Virus record (IMG/VR): IMGVR_UViG_3300024346_000478
Span: 1 to 24,821 of that record
DNA length: 24,821 nt
From: a virus
Reading direction: 5' to 3' (one strand)
Numbering within the stretch: position 1 is the first letter of the stretch; each line of letters opens with the position of its first letter. The notes under the pieces are model-generated. The model did no database searches, had not been told where the DNA came from, and worked only from the letters and a program-made list of their open reading frames with translations. The translations under genes and the position numbers were made by a program. Positions 1 through 9,193 of this stretch are shown here, piece after piece.

Positions 1-1841
1 GGATAACAGAGGAAGAAATAGCATCTAAAATATATGTTTCTGCTAGAGATTACTTGAGAAAAAACCACGGAAACTCTTTAGGAAAACCTTTATACAAAAA
101 CTCTTCACAAAACTTTATATCTATTCAGGCTAGGGGTGGAGGTAAATCATTTGCTACTGCGGGTTTAATATCCCATAACTTTTTATTTGGAGGCGCTACA
201 GATTATGACGTCTATCTGGAAAAAGCTAAAAAAGGAATGTATACTGTATCAGATACTATAGTAGGAGCTATTGATACCAAGTATACAGTTCCGCTATTAG
301 ATAAAGTAAGATACTCGTGGGCTCACATGAAAGGGGGCGAAAGTATTAGAGTCAAAGGAGATTCTGTAAAGTATCCTCCGCCCTTCTTATGCTCCTTTAG
401 AGGCTCATGGCAAGCTAATCATAACTTAACTTCTAAACATGGCTCTAAGCTATACCATCGTACCTTTAAGGATAACCCTATGGCAGGTAACGCGGGTAGA
501 CCTAACCTTGCAGCTTTAGATGAGATTGGATTCTTTACTAATATTATAGATGCCTTAGGTGCTATGATGGGATCTCAGACATCTAAAGAACATAAGAACT
601 TAGTTATATGGATGTTAGGTACAGGAGGTTTATTCCAAGGAGCAGCTGTAAAGTATGCAGAAAAAATATTTAGAAACCCTAGTGATTATAACTGCATAGA
701 GTTTGAAGATATATTTGAGCAAAGAGGTAAAATAGGATATTTTGTACCTATTGATAAAACAAGAAATGAATATAAATCAAAGCCTGAACTTATAACTGAT
801 CAAGATAAAGCTAACGTAGCTCTTCAGTATGAAAGAACAAAAGCAAAAAATAATCCAGATCCTAGGGTATATCAGTCTTTAGTAGTAAACGCACCTCGTA
901 TACCTTCTGAAGCTTTCTTAGATCCTGAAAATAACTTCTTCCCTTCTTTACTACTAAAAGATCATTTAGCAGATCTTATGTCTAACCCTCATAAAGGAAG
1001 CGACGCTAGCTATGTAGGAAGCCTTACATACACAGAAGGAAAACTAGAATGGAAAACAGATTTAGAATTAAGACCTATTAGGGAGTATCCCTTACCCCCT
1101 GGGTATTCCAAGAAGGGAGCTATAGAGTTATTTGAAAAACCACAACTCAATGACCAGAATATTATACCGTTTAATAGGTATATAATAGGAGTCGATAGTG
1201 TAGATAAAGCTTTGTCTACTACAGATTCTTTATTCTGCGCACTAGTATTTGATAGATGGACAGGTAAAGTAGTAGCAGAATTTACAGGTAGAAGAGAAGA
1301 CCCTAACGAAGCTTACGAAATATCTAGAAGATTGGCGCTATACTACAATTGCAGTATTATGTATGAACAGTCTCTACTAGGAATGTACACTTACTTTTCT
1401 AATAGAAACCAAACTCATCTATTAGCAGAAACTCCTATGGAACTTAGGAACAGAGATACCTATAGAATAAACACTAACTCATCTAAAGGACTACCTGCTA
1501 CAACTAGAGTCAATGATACTGGACGTAACTTTATTAAGTCGCATCTATTAACTATTTTAAAAGAAGGAGACTCCTTACTACAACTAAGTCAAATAAAATC
1601 ATTAGGGCTATTAGAAGAGCTGATTAAATGGAATCCTAAAGGAAACTTTGATAGGGTGTCTGCGTTTATACAGGTAATGTGGTATGACAATACGTTATAC
1701 AAAGAAGAAGAAACTACCTCTCAAAAACAACAAGAAGTTTATACTGCATCTAATTACTTTAAACAATTTGGGTTAGGGGCTGATAAATCAGAGATAGGAG
1801 TAGTAAAAACCACTATATATGATTACGGTGAAAATAAGTAA
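1..1841 (+). CDS. terL: Terminase large subunit (5' partial)
   Basis: This is the DNA-packaging motor: an ATPase that pumps DNA through the portal plus a nuclease that cuts the concatemer. The reading frame is open from base 3, so the TTG at 54 is probably internal and the true start lies upstream of the window. A Walker A motif (QARGGGKS) is encoded at 126-149 and a Walker B-like hydrophobic stretch ending in Asp-Glu (AALDEIG) has its Asp codon at 519. The C-terminal RuvC/RNase H-like nuclease shows its expected acidic residues: Asp in IIGVDSVDK (codon 1194), Glu in MYEQS (codon 1365) and Asp in FDRVSAF (codon 1650). Nearly all arginines are AGA/AGG, typical of moderately expressed genes here. 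The portal follows directly, the usual order in crAss-like phages. Family assignment is firm; the crAss-like placement rests on the neighbours. Confidence 0.96.
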   Translation, partial: ITEEEIASKIYVSARDYLRKNHGNSLGKPLYKNSSQNFISIQARGGGKSFATAGLISHNFLFGGATDYDVYLEKAKKGMYTVSDTIVGAIDTKYTVPLLDKVRYSWAHMKGGESIRVKGDSVKYPPPFLCSFRGSWQANHNLTSKHGSKLYHRTFKDNPMAGNAGRPNLAALDEIGFFTNIIDALGAMMGSQTSKEHKNLVIWMLGTGGLFQGAAVKYAEKIFRNPSDYNCIEFEDIFEQRGKIGYFVPIDKTRNEYKSKPELITDQDKANVALQYERTKAKNNPDPRVYQSLVVNAPRIPSEAFLDPENNFFPSLLLKDHLADLMSNPHKGSDASYVGSLTYTEGKLEWKTDLELRPIREYPLPPGYSKKGAIELFEKPQLNDQNIIPFNRYIIGVDSVDKALSTTDSLFCALVFDRWTGKVVAEFTGRREDPNEAYEISRRLALYYNCSIMYEQSLLGMYTYFSNRNQTHLLAETPMELRNRDTYRINTNSSKGLPATTRVNDTGRNFIKSHLLTILKEGDSLLQLSQIKSLGLLEELIKWNPKGNFDRVSAFIQVMWYDNTLYKEEETTSQKQQEVYTASNYFKQFGLGADKSEIGVVKTTIYDYGENK

Positions 1842-1858
1842 TTAATAAAACTTATACT

Positions 1859-1876
1859 TAATTTTGCCTAAATTTG
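1859..1876 (+). promoter_or_regulatory. Candidate promoter -7 elements before the portal gene
   Basis: The 40-base gap between terminase and portal holds TAATTTTG (1859-1866) and TAAATTTG (1869-1876). Both fit the Bacteroidota -7 consensus TAnnTTTG. A start of transcription 5 to 7 bases after the first copy would lie near 1872, ten bases before the ATG at 1882. No convincing -33 TTTG is visible at the expected distance, so this is a weak to moderate call. The first motif recurs exactly before two other genes (14189 and 19884). Confidence 0.4.
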
Positions 1877-1881
1877 CAAAC

Positions 1882-4254
1882 ATGTCGAATTATATTTCAA
1901 GTTTTCCTAGGCAAAAAATTCCTCAAGCTAAAAAGAATGAGAAGTGGGCAATGGAATGTGCTAAAGCAGCCGCAGAGCCTATTTTTCAAAACAATAGCAA
2001 TATTAGGAAATCAATTAGAAATAAAGTAACTAATTATAACTTAAGGATAAATAAAATTAATTTAGAAGATGTAGAAGTAATCTGCAATCCTCATAAATTA
2101 AAAGACGACACTTTCCCAGATACCTTTAAACACATTGGAAGAGGTAACGCTTATGTAAATCTATTAATAGGAGAAAAGCTTAAAAGACCTTTAAACTTTA
2201 AAGTGTTTCTTTCTTCTAAAGACAGGGATGGCATAAACAAAAAAGAAAAAGATTTAAAAAACTTGCTTATAGGTAAAGTTCAGAACATGGTAATGTCTGA
2301 GTCATTAAACGAGCAAACTGCCGAGGCAGAGTTACAGAACCTATCAAAATACTTAAAGTACGAATATCAAGACATTAGAGAGCAGACAGCCACTAAGATT
2401 TTAAAAAGAGAAGTACAGAGGAATGACCTTAAATATAAGTTTGCACAATGCTGGGAGGATGCCTTAGTATGTGGAGAAGAGGTTATGTACATAGATGTTA
2501 CAGGAAGAGACTTGCTAATAGAAAAAGTAAATCCTTTACAGTTTTATACATTAGGGTCTGGATACTCTGAAAAGGTAGAAGATTCTGATATTATAGTATG
2601 GTTTGATTATAAGTCAGTAGGACAGATAATTGACCGCTACTATGACAAACTAACTGCTAAACAAATAGACGAGTTAGAAGCAGGCTTAGACACTAAGAGT
2701 AAAGCTAGAAATCCATACAGTGCAATAGACAATAGTTTAATGTCCGCTGCAGCAGATAGTACATTGCCTAACGTAACTATAGTACCTCCTAACATTAGTC
2801 AATACGGAGGTAACTTTGTAGATAATGACGGTAACTTATTAGTTACATACATTAACTGGAGGTCTCGTAAAAAAATAGGAGAGCTTACTTACTATGATCC
2901 ATTAGATGGGTCAGAGCAAAAAATGATTATCCCAGAAGGCTACCCTGTAGATGAAAACAAGGGAGAAAAATGCAACTGGTATTGGGTAAACGAATGGTAT
3001 AAAGCTACACTCATCAAGGATGATATACTTGTAGATTGGGGCCCTATAGAGTTTCAGTCTAGATCCCCTTATCAACTTTCTGAAGGTAACCCTAATTTTG
3101 TAGGACAATATTACAATACTAACCAAGGTCAAGTTCATTCATTAATGGATGTAATAAAACCTCTTGACTACTCTTACGATATTGCTTATTGGAAAAGAGA
3201 ACAAGAGATTGCTGCTAACTTTGGAACAATGACTTTCTATAATGCATCTATGGTACCTCATGGGTGGGATGCAGAGAAGTGGCTTAACTACGCAATAAAG
3301 AAAAAACTAGCGCCTTTAGATCCTACACAAGAAATATTAAAAGGCCCATCACAAAATAAATCTGCAGGAGTATTTAATACCCTAACTGCTACTGCTATAC
3401 AATCACAGGCATATCAGGATATAAGATTATACACTGAGATTATGATGTCGCTCGAAGATCAAATGGCTAAGGTAACGGGAATTAACAGACAAAGAGAAGC
3501 CCAAATAAGTCCTTCAGAAACTGCTACTGCTACTCAAGTAGGATTCCAGCAGTCTTCAGCTATAACAGAACCTTTGTTCTATAAGCAGTCTGAGTTTGAA
3601 AAAAGAGCACTAACACTATTACTAGAAAAAGCTAAGTACTTGTATAGTAAGTATCCACAGAGTGGTCAGTATGTATTTGATGAAATAGGGCTTGAGATGA
3701 TTCAAGACTTTTCTGAGATATCAGAATCTCATATGGATATATATGTAGCAAACTCAGGCAAAGAGTTAACTCTACATGATACACTAAAACAAGTAGCAAT
3801 GGCAGCTGTACAATCAGGGCAAGCCACTATGAGTGATATGGTAGCAATACACCTTGGAGATTCTACACAAGACCTTGTTAGAAAATTAGAAACATCTTCT
3901 GAAAGAATTTCTAAACAACAACAAAAGTCTCCAGCTCGTCAAATTGAAGCAGCGTCAGAAGAAGCTGAAAAGGAAAGACTGTATAAGCAGTACAAAGATG
4001 AGATGGATTGGAATCTAAAGAATAGAGAACTAGATATTAAAGAAAATAATTTAGCAGCTAAAGACAACGATACTAATAGAAATGCTATAAAAGATGAAGT
4101 AGAATACGAAATGAAGCAGCTAGAAGTAGAAGAGAAACGAACTTCCACAGATAAAAAGCTAGCATCTAAATCAACAGAGGCAGACAAAGAAAGACAGTTA
4201 AAAAGAGATATAGAAAGAATGAGACTCTCCAATAAACTTAAAACAAGTAAATAA
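1882..4254 (+). CDS. Portal protein
   Basis: The portal is the dodecameric ring at the packaging vertex that passes DNA and carries the neck. About 790 residues, immediately downstream of terL, with features usual for podovirus portals: an early helical segment rich in basic residues, a central part with mixed hydrophobic beta segments and many Trp/Tyr (about residues 240-420), and a helical stretch with an NRQREAQISPSETATATQ motif (about residues 535-555), a position where portals of this kind carry the stem/tunnel helix region. Residues about 680-790 are a very charged, predicted coiled-coil tail with Lys/Glu/Arg heptad character. I chose ATG 1882; an in-frame TTG at 1864 would add six residues but overlaps the promoter-like motif. 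The stop TAA shares one base with the next ATG (TAATG), indicating translational coupling. Identity rests on position, size and architecture. Confidence 0.9.
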   Translation: MSNYISSFPRQKIPQAKKNEKWAMECAKAAAEPIFQNNSNIRKSIRNKVTNYNLRINKINLEDVEVICNPHKLKDDTFPDTFKHIGRGNAYVNLLIGEKLKRPLNFKVFLSSKDRDGINKKEKDLKNLLIGKVQNMVMSESLNEQTAEAELQNLSKYLKYEYQDIREQTATKILKREVQRNDLKYKFAQCWEDALVCGEEVMYIDVTGRDLLIEKVNPLQFYTLGSGYSEKVEDSDIIVWFDYKSVGQIIDRYYDKLTAKQIDELEAGLDTKSKARNPYSAIDNSLMSAAADSTLPNVTIVPPNISQYGGNFVDNDGNLLVTYINWRSRKKIGELTYYDPLDGSEQKMIIPEGYPVDENKGEKCNWYWVNEWYKATLIKDDILVDWGPIEFQSRSPYQLSEGNPNFVGQYYNTNQGQVHSLMDVIKPLDYSYDIAYWKREQEIAANFGTMTFYNASMVPHGWDAEKWLNYAIKKKLAPLDPTQEILKGPSQNKSAGVFNTLTATAIQSQAYQDIRLYTEIMMSLEDQMAKVTGINRQREAQISPSETATATQVGFQQSSAITEPLFYKQSEFEKRALTLLLEKAKYLYSKYPQSGQYVFDEIGLEMIQDFSEISESHMDIYVANSGKELTLHDTLKQVAMAAVQSGQATMSDMVAIHLGDSTQDLVRKLETSSERISKQQQKSPARQIEAASEEAEKERLYKQYKDEMDWNLKNRELDIKENNLAAKDNDTNRNAIKDEVEYEMKQLEVEEKRTSTDKKLASKSTEADKERQLKRDIERMRLSNKLKTSK

Positions 4255-6308
4255 TGACTCCTGTAGAAGCGTATAATGAATTAGAGGCTTTACTATTAAA
4301 ATTAGATCAGAACAAAAAAAAGCCATTAGAAGGTTTTAATTTTAGAGTTAATACCCTAAGACTACTTGGACTTGCTATACAAAAAGCTAATACCTCAGGC
4401 CCTGGCGGAGATTTAGAGTGGGGTGATATTGGAGGAACTTTATTAGATCAAACTGATTTAAAAAATGCATTAGACGGCAAAGCCCCTTTAACGCATACTC
4501 ACCTAGGAACACAAGTTGCGCATGACAATAATACAAGTGGCTTAACTGCGACTAATGTGCAGGCTGCAATAACAGAACTAAAAACTTTAATAAACGCAGT
4601 CCCTGCTTTGACAGATGGGGATAAAGGAGATATTACTGTAAGTTCTTCAGGAGGAACTTGGACTATTGATAATGGAGTTGTTAGCAATGCTAAACTTGGT
4701 ACAGGAATAAATTCTGAAAAATTAGCAGATGGGAGTGTAAGTAATACTGAGTTTCAATATATAAATACATTGAGCTCTAATGTACAAACTCAATTAAATG
4801 CTAAACAAGGCAGTGTTACCTTAACTACCACTGGGACATCAGGCGTAGCCACATTACTTGGTAACACGCTAAACATTCCAAACTACGCAGGCGGGCTTTC
4901 TAATCTAGTAGAAGATCTTACTCCGCAGCTGGGGGGTACATTAGATGCCAACAGCCAGATAATTGACATGGGCACTAATACCATTACCGACACTAAAGTT
5001 GGTCAATGGGATACAGCTCATGGATGGGGAAATCACTCGTCCGCAGGTTATGTTACAAGTTCTGGTGTAACAAGTGTTACAGGTACAGCTCCAGTAGTTT
5101 CTTCAGGGGGAACAACACCTGCTATATCAATGGCAGCGGCAACTACATCAGCAAATGGTTATTTAACCTCTACTGATTGGAATACATTTAATGGTAAGCA
5201 AGGAAGTATAACCTTAACGACTACTGGTTCATCGGGCGCTGCTACTTTAGTAGGTACAACTTTGAATATACCTCAATATAGCGGTGGCGGAGGTGGTACA
5301 GTAACAGAAGTCACAGCAAACGCGCCTTTATCTGTAACAAGTGGAACGACAACACCTGACTTAACGCTTGCGCAAGCCACAGCTTTAGCTAATGGATTTC
5401 TGAGTTCAACCGATTGGTCAACATTTAACACAGGTGCAGGATTAGCAGCAACAGCAAATCAAAATTCAACAGCCACAATTTTAGGAGGTAATTTAACAGG
5501 CACAGTTAATTCAGTTGCAGTTGCAACGGTTACAAGTGGCGCAGCATTAGGAGCGACGGCACAACAGCCTCCAAGTGAAGGTGCTTTTGTTGATGGAGAC
5601 AAGACTAAGCTAGACGCGATAGAAGCCTCAGCAGACGTAACTGATGCAACAAACGTTACTGCCGCGGGTGCATTGATGGATTCTGAAATGACCGATTTAG
5701 CGGGTGTAAAAGGGGTTACAATTTCAACACTACAAGTTAAACCATCAGAAGGAGCATTTGCAAACGGAGACAAAACTAAATTAGATGCTATTGAAGCAAG
5801 TGCTGATGTAACAGATGCTACCAATGTTACAGCTGCTGGCGCCCTAATGGACTCTGAAGTAACTAACCTTGCTGCTGTAAAAGCTTTTGCTACCACTGAT
5901 TATGCTACTGCAGCTCAAGGATTAACAGCCGATGCTGCATTACCAAAAGCGGGTGGGGCAATGACAGGTGCTATAACTGGCAACCAAGATATAACAGGTA
6001 AAAGACCAATAGTTACTGATACAACTCAAACTATAAATCTAACATTAGGCACACATGAAGGCAGTTTTATATATTCTAACAATGGAGCTGCTGTAACTGT
6101 AAATATTCTATTAAATACATTACAAGCGTTCCCTGTAGGTACAGAGATTGATATAATTCAAGCGGGACTAGGTCAGGTAACAATAACCCCAGCGGGGAGC
6201 GTTAATTTAAATGGTGCAAATGCAGCAATCCCAATTACAGCACAATGGGGTGGGGCAACATTAAAACAAATAACAGCGGACAACTGGATAATTGTTGGTA
6301 AAATATAA
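4254..6308 (+). CDS. Repeat-rich phage fiber protein (head or tail appendage)
   Basis: A 684-residue low-complexity, Thr/Ser/Gly/Ala-rich protein of the trimeric beta-structured fiber type. The first 60 residues are helical and charged, a plausible virion-docking part. They are followed by fiber repeats: LTTTGTSGVATLLGNTLNIP (about residue 190) and a second copy (about 320), a GWGNHSSAGYV motif (about 260), STDWNTFN/STDWSTFN copies, and a 57-residue tandem unit at residues 451-478 and 508-535. The last 100 residues match the compact C-terminal beta domain common in phage fibers (GQVTITPAGSVNL, then DNWIIVGKI). In crAss001 the gene after the portal encodes a head fiber, so a head fiber is as likely as a tail fiber. 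Start ATG overlaps the portal stop. Base use shifts inside the gene, suggesting a mosaic. Confidence 0.82.
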   Translation: MTPVEAYNELEALLLKLDQNKKKPLEGFNFRVNTLRLLGLAIQKANTSGPGGDLEWGDIGGTLLDQTDLKNALDGKAPLTHTHLGTQVAHDNNTSGLTATNVQAAITELKTLINAVPALTDGDKGDITVSSSGGTWTIDNGVVSNAKLGTGINSEKLADGSVSNTEFQYINTLSSNVQTQLNAKQGSVTLTTTGTSGVATLLGNTLNIPNYAGGLSNLVEDLTPQLGGTLDANSQIIDMGTNTITDTKVGQWDTAHGWGNHSSAGYVTSSGVTSVTGTAPVVSSGGTTPAISMAAATTSANGYLTSTDWNTFNGKQGSITLTTTGSSGAATLVGTTLNIPQYSGGGGGTVTEVTANAPLSVTSGTTTPDLTLAQATALANGFLSSTDWSTFNTGAGLAATANQNSTATILGGNLTGTVNSVAVATVTSGAALGATAQQPPSEGAFVDGDKTKLDAIEASADVTDATNVTAAGALMDSEMTDLAGVKGVTISTLQVKPSEGAFANGDKTKLDAIEASADVTDATNVTAAGALMDSEVTNLAAVKAFATTDYATAAQGLTADAALPKAGGAMTGAITGNQDITGKRPIVTDTTQTINLTLGTHEGSFIYSNNGAAVTVNILLNTLQAFPVGTEIDIIQAGLGQVTITPAGSVNLNGANAAIPITAQWGGATLKQITADNWIIVGKI
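5604..5858 (+). repeat. 57-residue tandem fiber repeat with divergent codons
   Basis: Two in-frame copies start 171 bases apart (5604-5687 and 5775-5858). Over 28 consecutive codons the encoded residues are identical (TKLDAIEASADV and onward), yet by hand count 20 of the 28 codons differ, all by synonymous change. The similarity continues upstream as PSEGAF..GDK. The copies are therefore a protein repeat but hardly a DNA repeat. Confidence 0.9.
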
Positions 6309-6311
6309 TAT

Positions 6312-8978
6312 ATGTTTGGATTAACCTTAGGAGCAACAAGTTCAAGTGGTGGTGGTGTTGCGGCTGCTTTCGACTTTGAAAATGCTTTACAACTCGATGG
6401 AGTAAATGACTATGTCAATTTCACAGAGCAAACATATGCTTCAACCGTATTCTCCGCGTCTTTTTGGATAAGATACACAAACGTCAGAAGTAACAACATA
6501 ATATTTGGCTCTGATTCTAATACTTTCAAATATTTCAGGCTCGATAGTGAAACTCAATTTAGTATGCGTACTAGGTCGTCAAGTTCAACCATTGATACAT
6601 TTACAGTTCCCGCTTTAGCTAATGGTACATGGTATCATATAGCGGTATCATTAGATAACGGAACAAATTTACTATGGTTAAATGGCACTCAATACACATC
6701 CAATTCTAGTGTAAATTACGCAGCCGAAAATATTGCTGTTGGTAGAATTGGTGGTCGTTCAAACACGACACAAATGACGGAGGCAATAATTGATGACTTT
6801 ATTATTCAAAGTACAGTATTAGACCAAACGGAGGTAGACTCTATCTACAATAGTGGCGCAGGCAATCTACCAACAACTGTCTTTTCGAATTCTGATGTTT
6901 ACTTTAAATTCGATGAATCTTCAGGAACAAGCGCGGCAGACTCAAGTGGCAACAGTAATACAGGAACGCTCAACAACTTCACAGGCGCTTATTATTTTGT
7001 GCCTCACTCTTATGCGTATCCTTTTATGAATGCTTTGCAATTCGATGGTGTAAATGACTACGTAAGCATTGGAAGTTCTGTAAGTGTGAGCGCGGAAGCC
7101 ACAGTAAATATGTGGGTTAAGTTTTCAGACCTTAATACCAGACTTGTTTCGGACACAAGTAATACGGCAGTAATATGGACGCCTACAAGTACATCTGTAA
7201 GGGTATATTGTGGGGGTGGCTTTCGGGACTTTGTAGTGCCAACTATGAGTCTCGGAACTTGGCATATGATAACAGCGACAAGGGACGCTTCTAGTGGATG
7301 GCGAGTTTATTTAAACGGTACAGAAAGCACAAGCGGATTGCAAGTACGAGCAGGCACATTTAATGTAGATAGATTAGGTAACTTAGGGAGTGTCTATTCA
7401 GATATCGTTCTTGATGAGCTATCTATACTTGATGGTACAACGGCAAGTGATATTCAAATTAAATCACTTTACAACTTTGGAGACGGGGCTGACGCTAACA
7501 CGGCGCTTGGCTCTACTTCTTTATATTATAAATTTAATGAATCATCAGGCACAAGTGTAGCAGATTCAAGCGGTAATGGTAACACAGGCACTTTAAATAA
7601 TTTCACAGGAATTTATTTTATTCTTCAGGCGATTTACAACTTTGGAAATTACATTCAACCTGATGGTGTGAATGATACAGGTGAATTAAATTCACAAATT
7701 ACACTTGGCACATCAACAGATTGGGTTGTTTCTTTTTGGGTAAAGGGTAGCGGTAGTTCTAACACAACAAATACAATACTTAGTAACAGAACAAGTAGCG
7801 GTTATTATTCGTACCTTAGAACAGGTGCAACACCTTATGTGAGGTGGTCTTTTGGCGCAAACAACACAAGGCACGATTGGAGTCAATCAGCGTTGTCAGG
7901 ATGGGATGACAATGCATGGCATCACGTTTACTTTTACAACGTGGTCGGAGCAGTACATCTTGTTTTTGACGGAGTTGATTATGGAGATGGAACGGCAACA
8001 GCAACACAAAACGGTGTTCGTATAAGAGACTTCTTTTACCGACAAGTAACAAATAGTATTCATTCAAAGGTAGCTATGGATGATTTTATTGCTCACGAAA
8101 TAACAGGTAGTGTAGCGCAAGCACAATCTCTTTATAATAGCGGTGCAGGCGAAAATCCTTTTAGTGTTTTCGGAGCAACGCCTCAATATCGGTACAAGTT
8201 TGATGTCGCAAATACAGCGACAACAACAATTCCAAATAGTGGTAGCGCAGGTTCAAACGACTTAACACTAAGCAACTTTACAGGAGCATATTTGTTAGAA
8301 CATACATTCTCACCAATCGACTTGAGTCCTTTATTTTGGATGAATGCTTCAGCAGGTGTTACAGAGTCAGGCGGTGCTGTTAGCGCGTGGGCAGATCAAA
8401 GTGGAAACAGCAATGACTTTTCACAGAGTTCAGGTTCACTACAACCAACGTATGACGCGACAGGGCTAAATGGATTACCTACTATTATCTTTAACAATAA
8501 GGAATTAGTAAGTGGTGTTTTAAGTAGTCAAATATCCAATATCACAGTTTATTGTGTGTGGAAAATGGATACCAACTACAACGGTGGAACTATAATGGGT
8601 CAAACAACAGGTGCTAACAATAAACGATTCTTTTGGTATGACCCAGAAGACAGTATCTATTATTGGGATGGCGGTACAAGTAGTAAGATATTAGCAGCAA
8701 GTAATGACCCATTAGTATCTGCTGAAGCCTTTGTAATTCGCTCTGATTCAAATGGGGATGGAGAAGGTCGAGTTAATAATGATGCTTTTAGCGCTGAAAA
8801 TAATGTTCAAGGCCTAACTACAGATGATGCGGCAATGACGATAGGTAATCGAGGAGCGGGCGCAGCAAGGCGGTTACAAGGTCGCATTTCTCAATTAATA
8901 GTTTATCAAGGCGAGCATACAGATGCTCAAGTTAATAACGTAATGAACTACTTAAACGGCATATACTCAATATGGTAA
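6312..8978 (+). CDS. Four-unit LamG/concanavalin-like adhesion protein
   Basis: An 888-residue protein built almost entirely of beta-sandwich units of the LamG/concanavalin type, which usually bind glycans. After a short head (MFGLTLGATSSSGGG) unit 1 starts near residue 24 (ALQLDGVNDYVNF), unit 2 near 239 (ALQFDGVNDYVSI), unit 3 near 445 (IQPDGVNDTGEL) and a more diverged unit 4 near 672 (SAWADQSGNSNDF). Units 1-3 contain the family's Trp-(Tyr/His)-(His/Met) strand and end with YNSGAG or YNFGDG. Units 1 and 2 are joined to the next unit by a near-identical linker (DESSGTSAADSSGN and NESSGTSVADSSGN, then TGTLNNFTG). The final segment ends with a helix VNNVMNYLNGIYSIW. It is most likely a receptor-binding appendage assembled next to the upstream fiber, three bases away. 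Codons such as CGG and CTC, scarce in neighbours, suggest a separate history. Confidence 0.8.
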   Translation: MFGLTLGATSSSGGGVAAAFDFENALQLDGVNDYVNFTEQTYASTVFSASFWIRYTNVRSNNIIFGSDSNTFKYFRLDSETQFSMRTRSSSSTIDTFTVPALANGTWYHIAVSLDNGTNLLWLNGTQYTSNSSVNYAAENIAVGRIGGRSNTTQMTEAIIDDFIIQSTVLDQTEVDSIYNSGAGNLPTTVFSNSDVYFKFDESSGTSAADSSGNSNTGTLNNFTGAYYFVPHSYAYPFMNALQFDGVNDYVSIGSSVSVSAEATVNMWVKFSDLNTRLVSDTSNTAVIWTPTSTSVRVYCGGGFRDFVVPTMSLGTWHMITATRDASSGWRVYLNGTESTSGLQVRAGTFNVDRLGNLGSVYSDIVLDELSILDGTTASDIQIKSLYNFGDGADANTALGSTSLYYKFNESSGTSVADSSGNGNTGTLNNFTGIYFILQAIYNFGNYIQPDGVNDTGELNSQITLGTSTDWVVSFWVKGSGSSNTTNTILSNRTSSGYYSYLRTGATPYVRWSFGANNTRHDWSQSALSGWDDNAWHHVYFYNVVGAVHLVFDGVDYGDGTATATQNGVRIRDFFYRQVTNSIHSKVAMDDFIAHEITGSVAQAQSLYNSGAGENPFSVFGATPQYRYKFDVANTATTTIPNSGSAGSNDLTLSNFTGAYLLEHTFSPIDLSPLFWMNASAGVTESGGAVSAWADQSGNSNDFSQSSGSLQPTYDATGLNGLPTIIFNNKELVSGVLSSQISNITVYCVWKMDTNYNGGTIMGQTTGANNKRFFWYDPEDSIYYWDGGTSSKILAASNDPLVSAEAFVIRSDSNGDGEGRVNNDAFSAENNVQGLTTDDAAMTIGNRGAGAARRLQGRISQLIVYQGEHTDAQVNNVMNYLNGIYSIW
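6900..7620 (+). repeat. Duplicated LamG linker and domain unit
   Basis: The linker encoded from 6900 (YFKFDESSGTSAADSSGN, then TGTLNNFTGAYY) recurs from 7524 (YYKFNESSGTSVADSSGN, then TGTLNNFTGIYF). The two bracket the second LamG-like unit, so one linker plus one domain, about 205-215 residues, has been duplicated. A decayed third copy is visible near residues 630-665 (YKFDVANTATTTIPNSG, then LTLSNFTGAYLL). Confidence 0.8.
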
Positions 8979-9193
8979 GCAAAGCATTTAATGAAGAGGA
9001 TTATTCAGCACTAAGGGATGAAATCAATAACGATTTAAATCTACCTAGGGTAGAAGATAATGGTTATCGGATGGAATCTTATTTGCCGCATGTTGATAAA
9101 GCAGATATACAAGAAACAGAGGATGAAAAATCTGAACCTATGTATTTAATTTACATAGACTCAATCACAGAAAATTACTTAACTGATGAATAA
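8972..9193 (+). CDS. Small acidic protein of unknown function
   Basis: A 73-residue acidic protein (many Asp and Glu, few hydrophobic clusters) that I do not recognise. Its ATG lies inside the end of the LamG gene (ATGGTAA, seven-base overlap) and its own stop overlaps the next gene, so it is translationally coupled to both. No signal peptide or membrane segment is visible. The position directly behind two fiber genes allows a role as fiber assembly chaperone or attachment partner, but this is only inference from context. Confidence 0.65.
   Translation: MVSKAFNEEDYSALRDEINNDLNLPRVEDNGYRMESYLPHVDKADIQETEDEKSEPMYLIYIDSITENYLTDE

Noticed and set aside
3093-3100. TAATTTTG inside the portal gene
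   Set aside because: It encodes Pro-Asn-Phe in a good coding frame with no gene start downstream, so I take it as a chance match; it weakens but does not remove the intergenic motif argument.
3939-4232. Minus-strand open frame of 97 codons opposite the portal tail
   Set aside because: It is the mirror of the Lys/Glu/Asp-rich coiled-coil codons and gives a Ser/Leu-rich string without start context or family features.
5459-5896. Minus-strand open frame of 145 codons inside the fiber gene
   Set aside because: Its Ala/Ser/Val-rich repeats are the reverse of the fiber repeat; the forward frame has clear fiber motifs and coupling to both neighbours.
6308-6312. Frameshift splitting one long fiber gene into two
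   Set aside because: The 684-residue protein ends with a complete C-terminal fiber cap, and the next gene has its own head segment and start, so two intact genes are more likely.
4254-8978. CRISPR array or DNA-level tandem repeat in the fiber region
   Set aside because: Repeats are coding, differ at most silent sites and have no regular repeat-spacer pattern.
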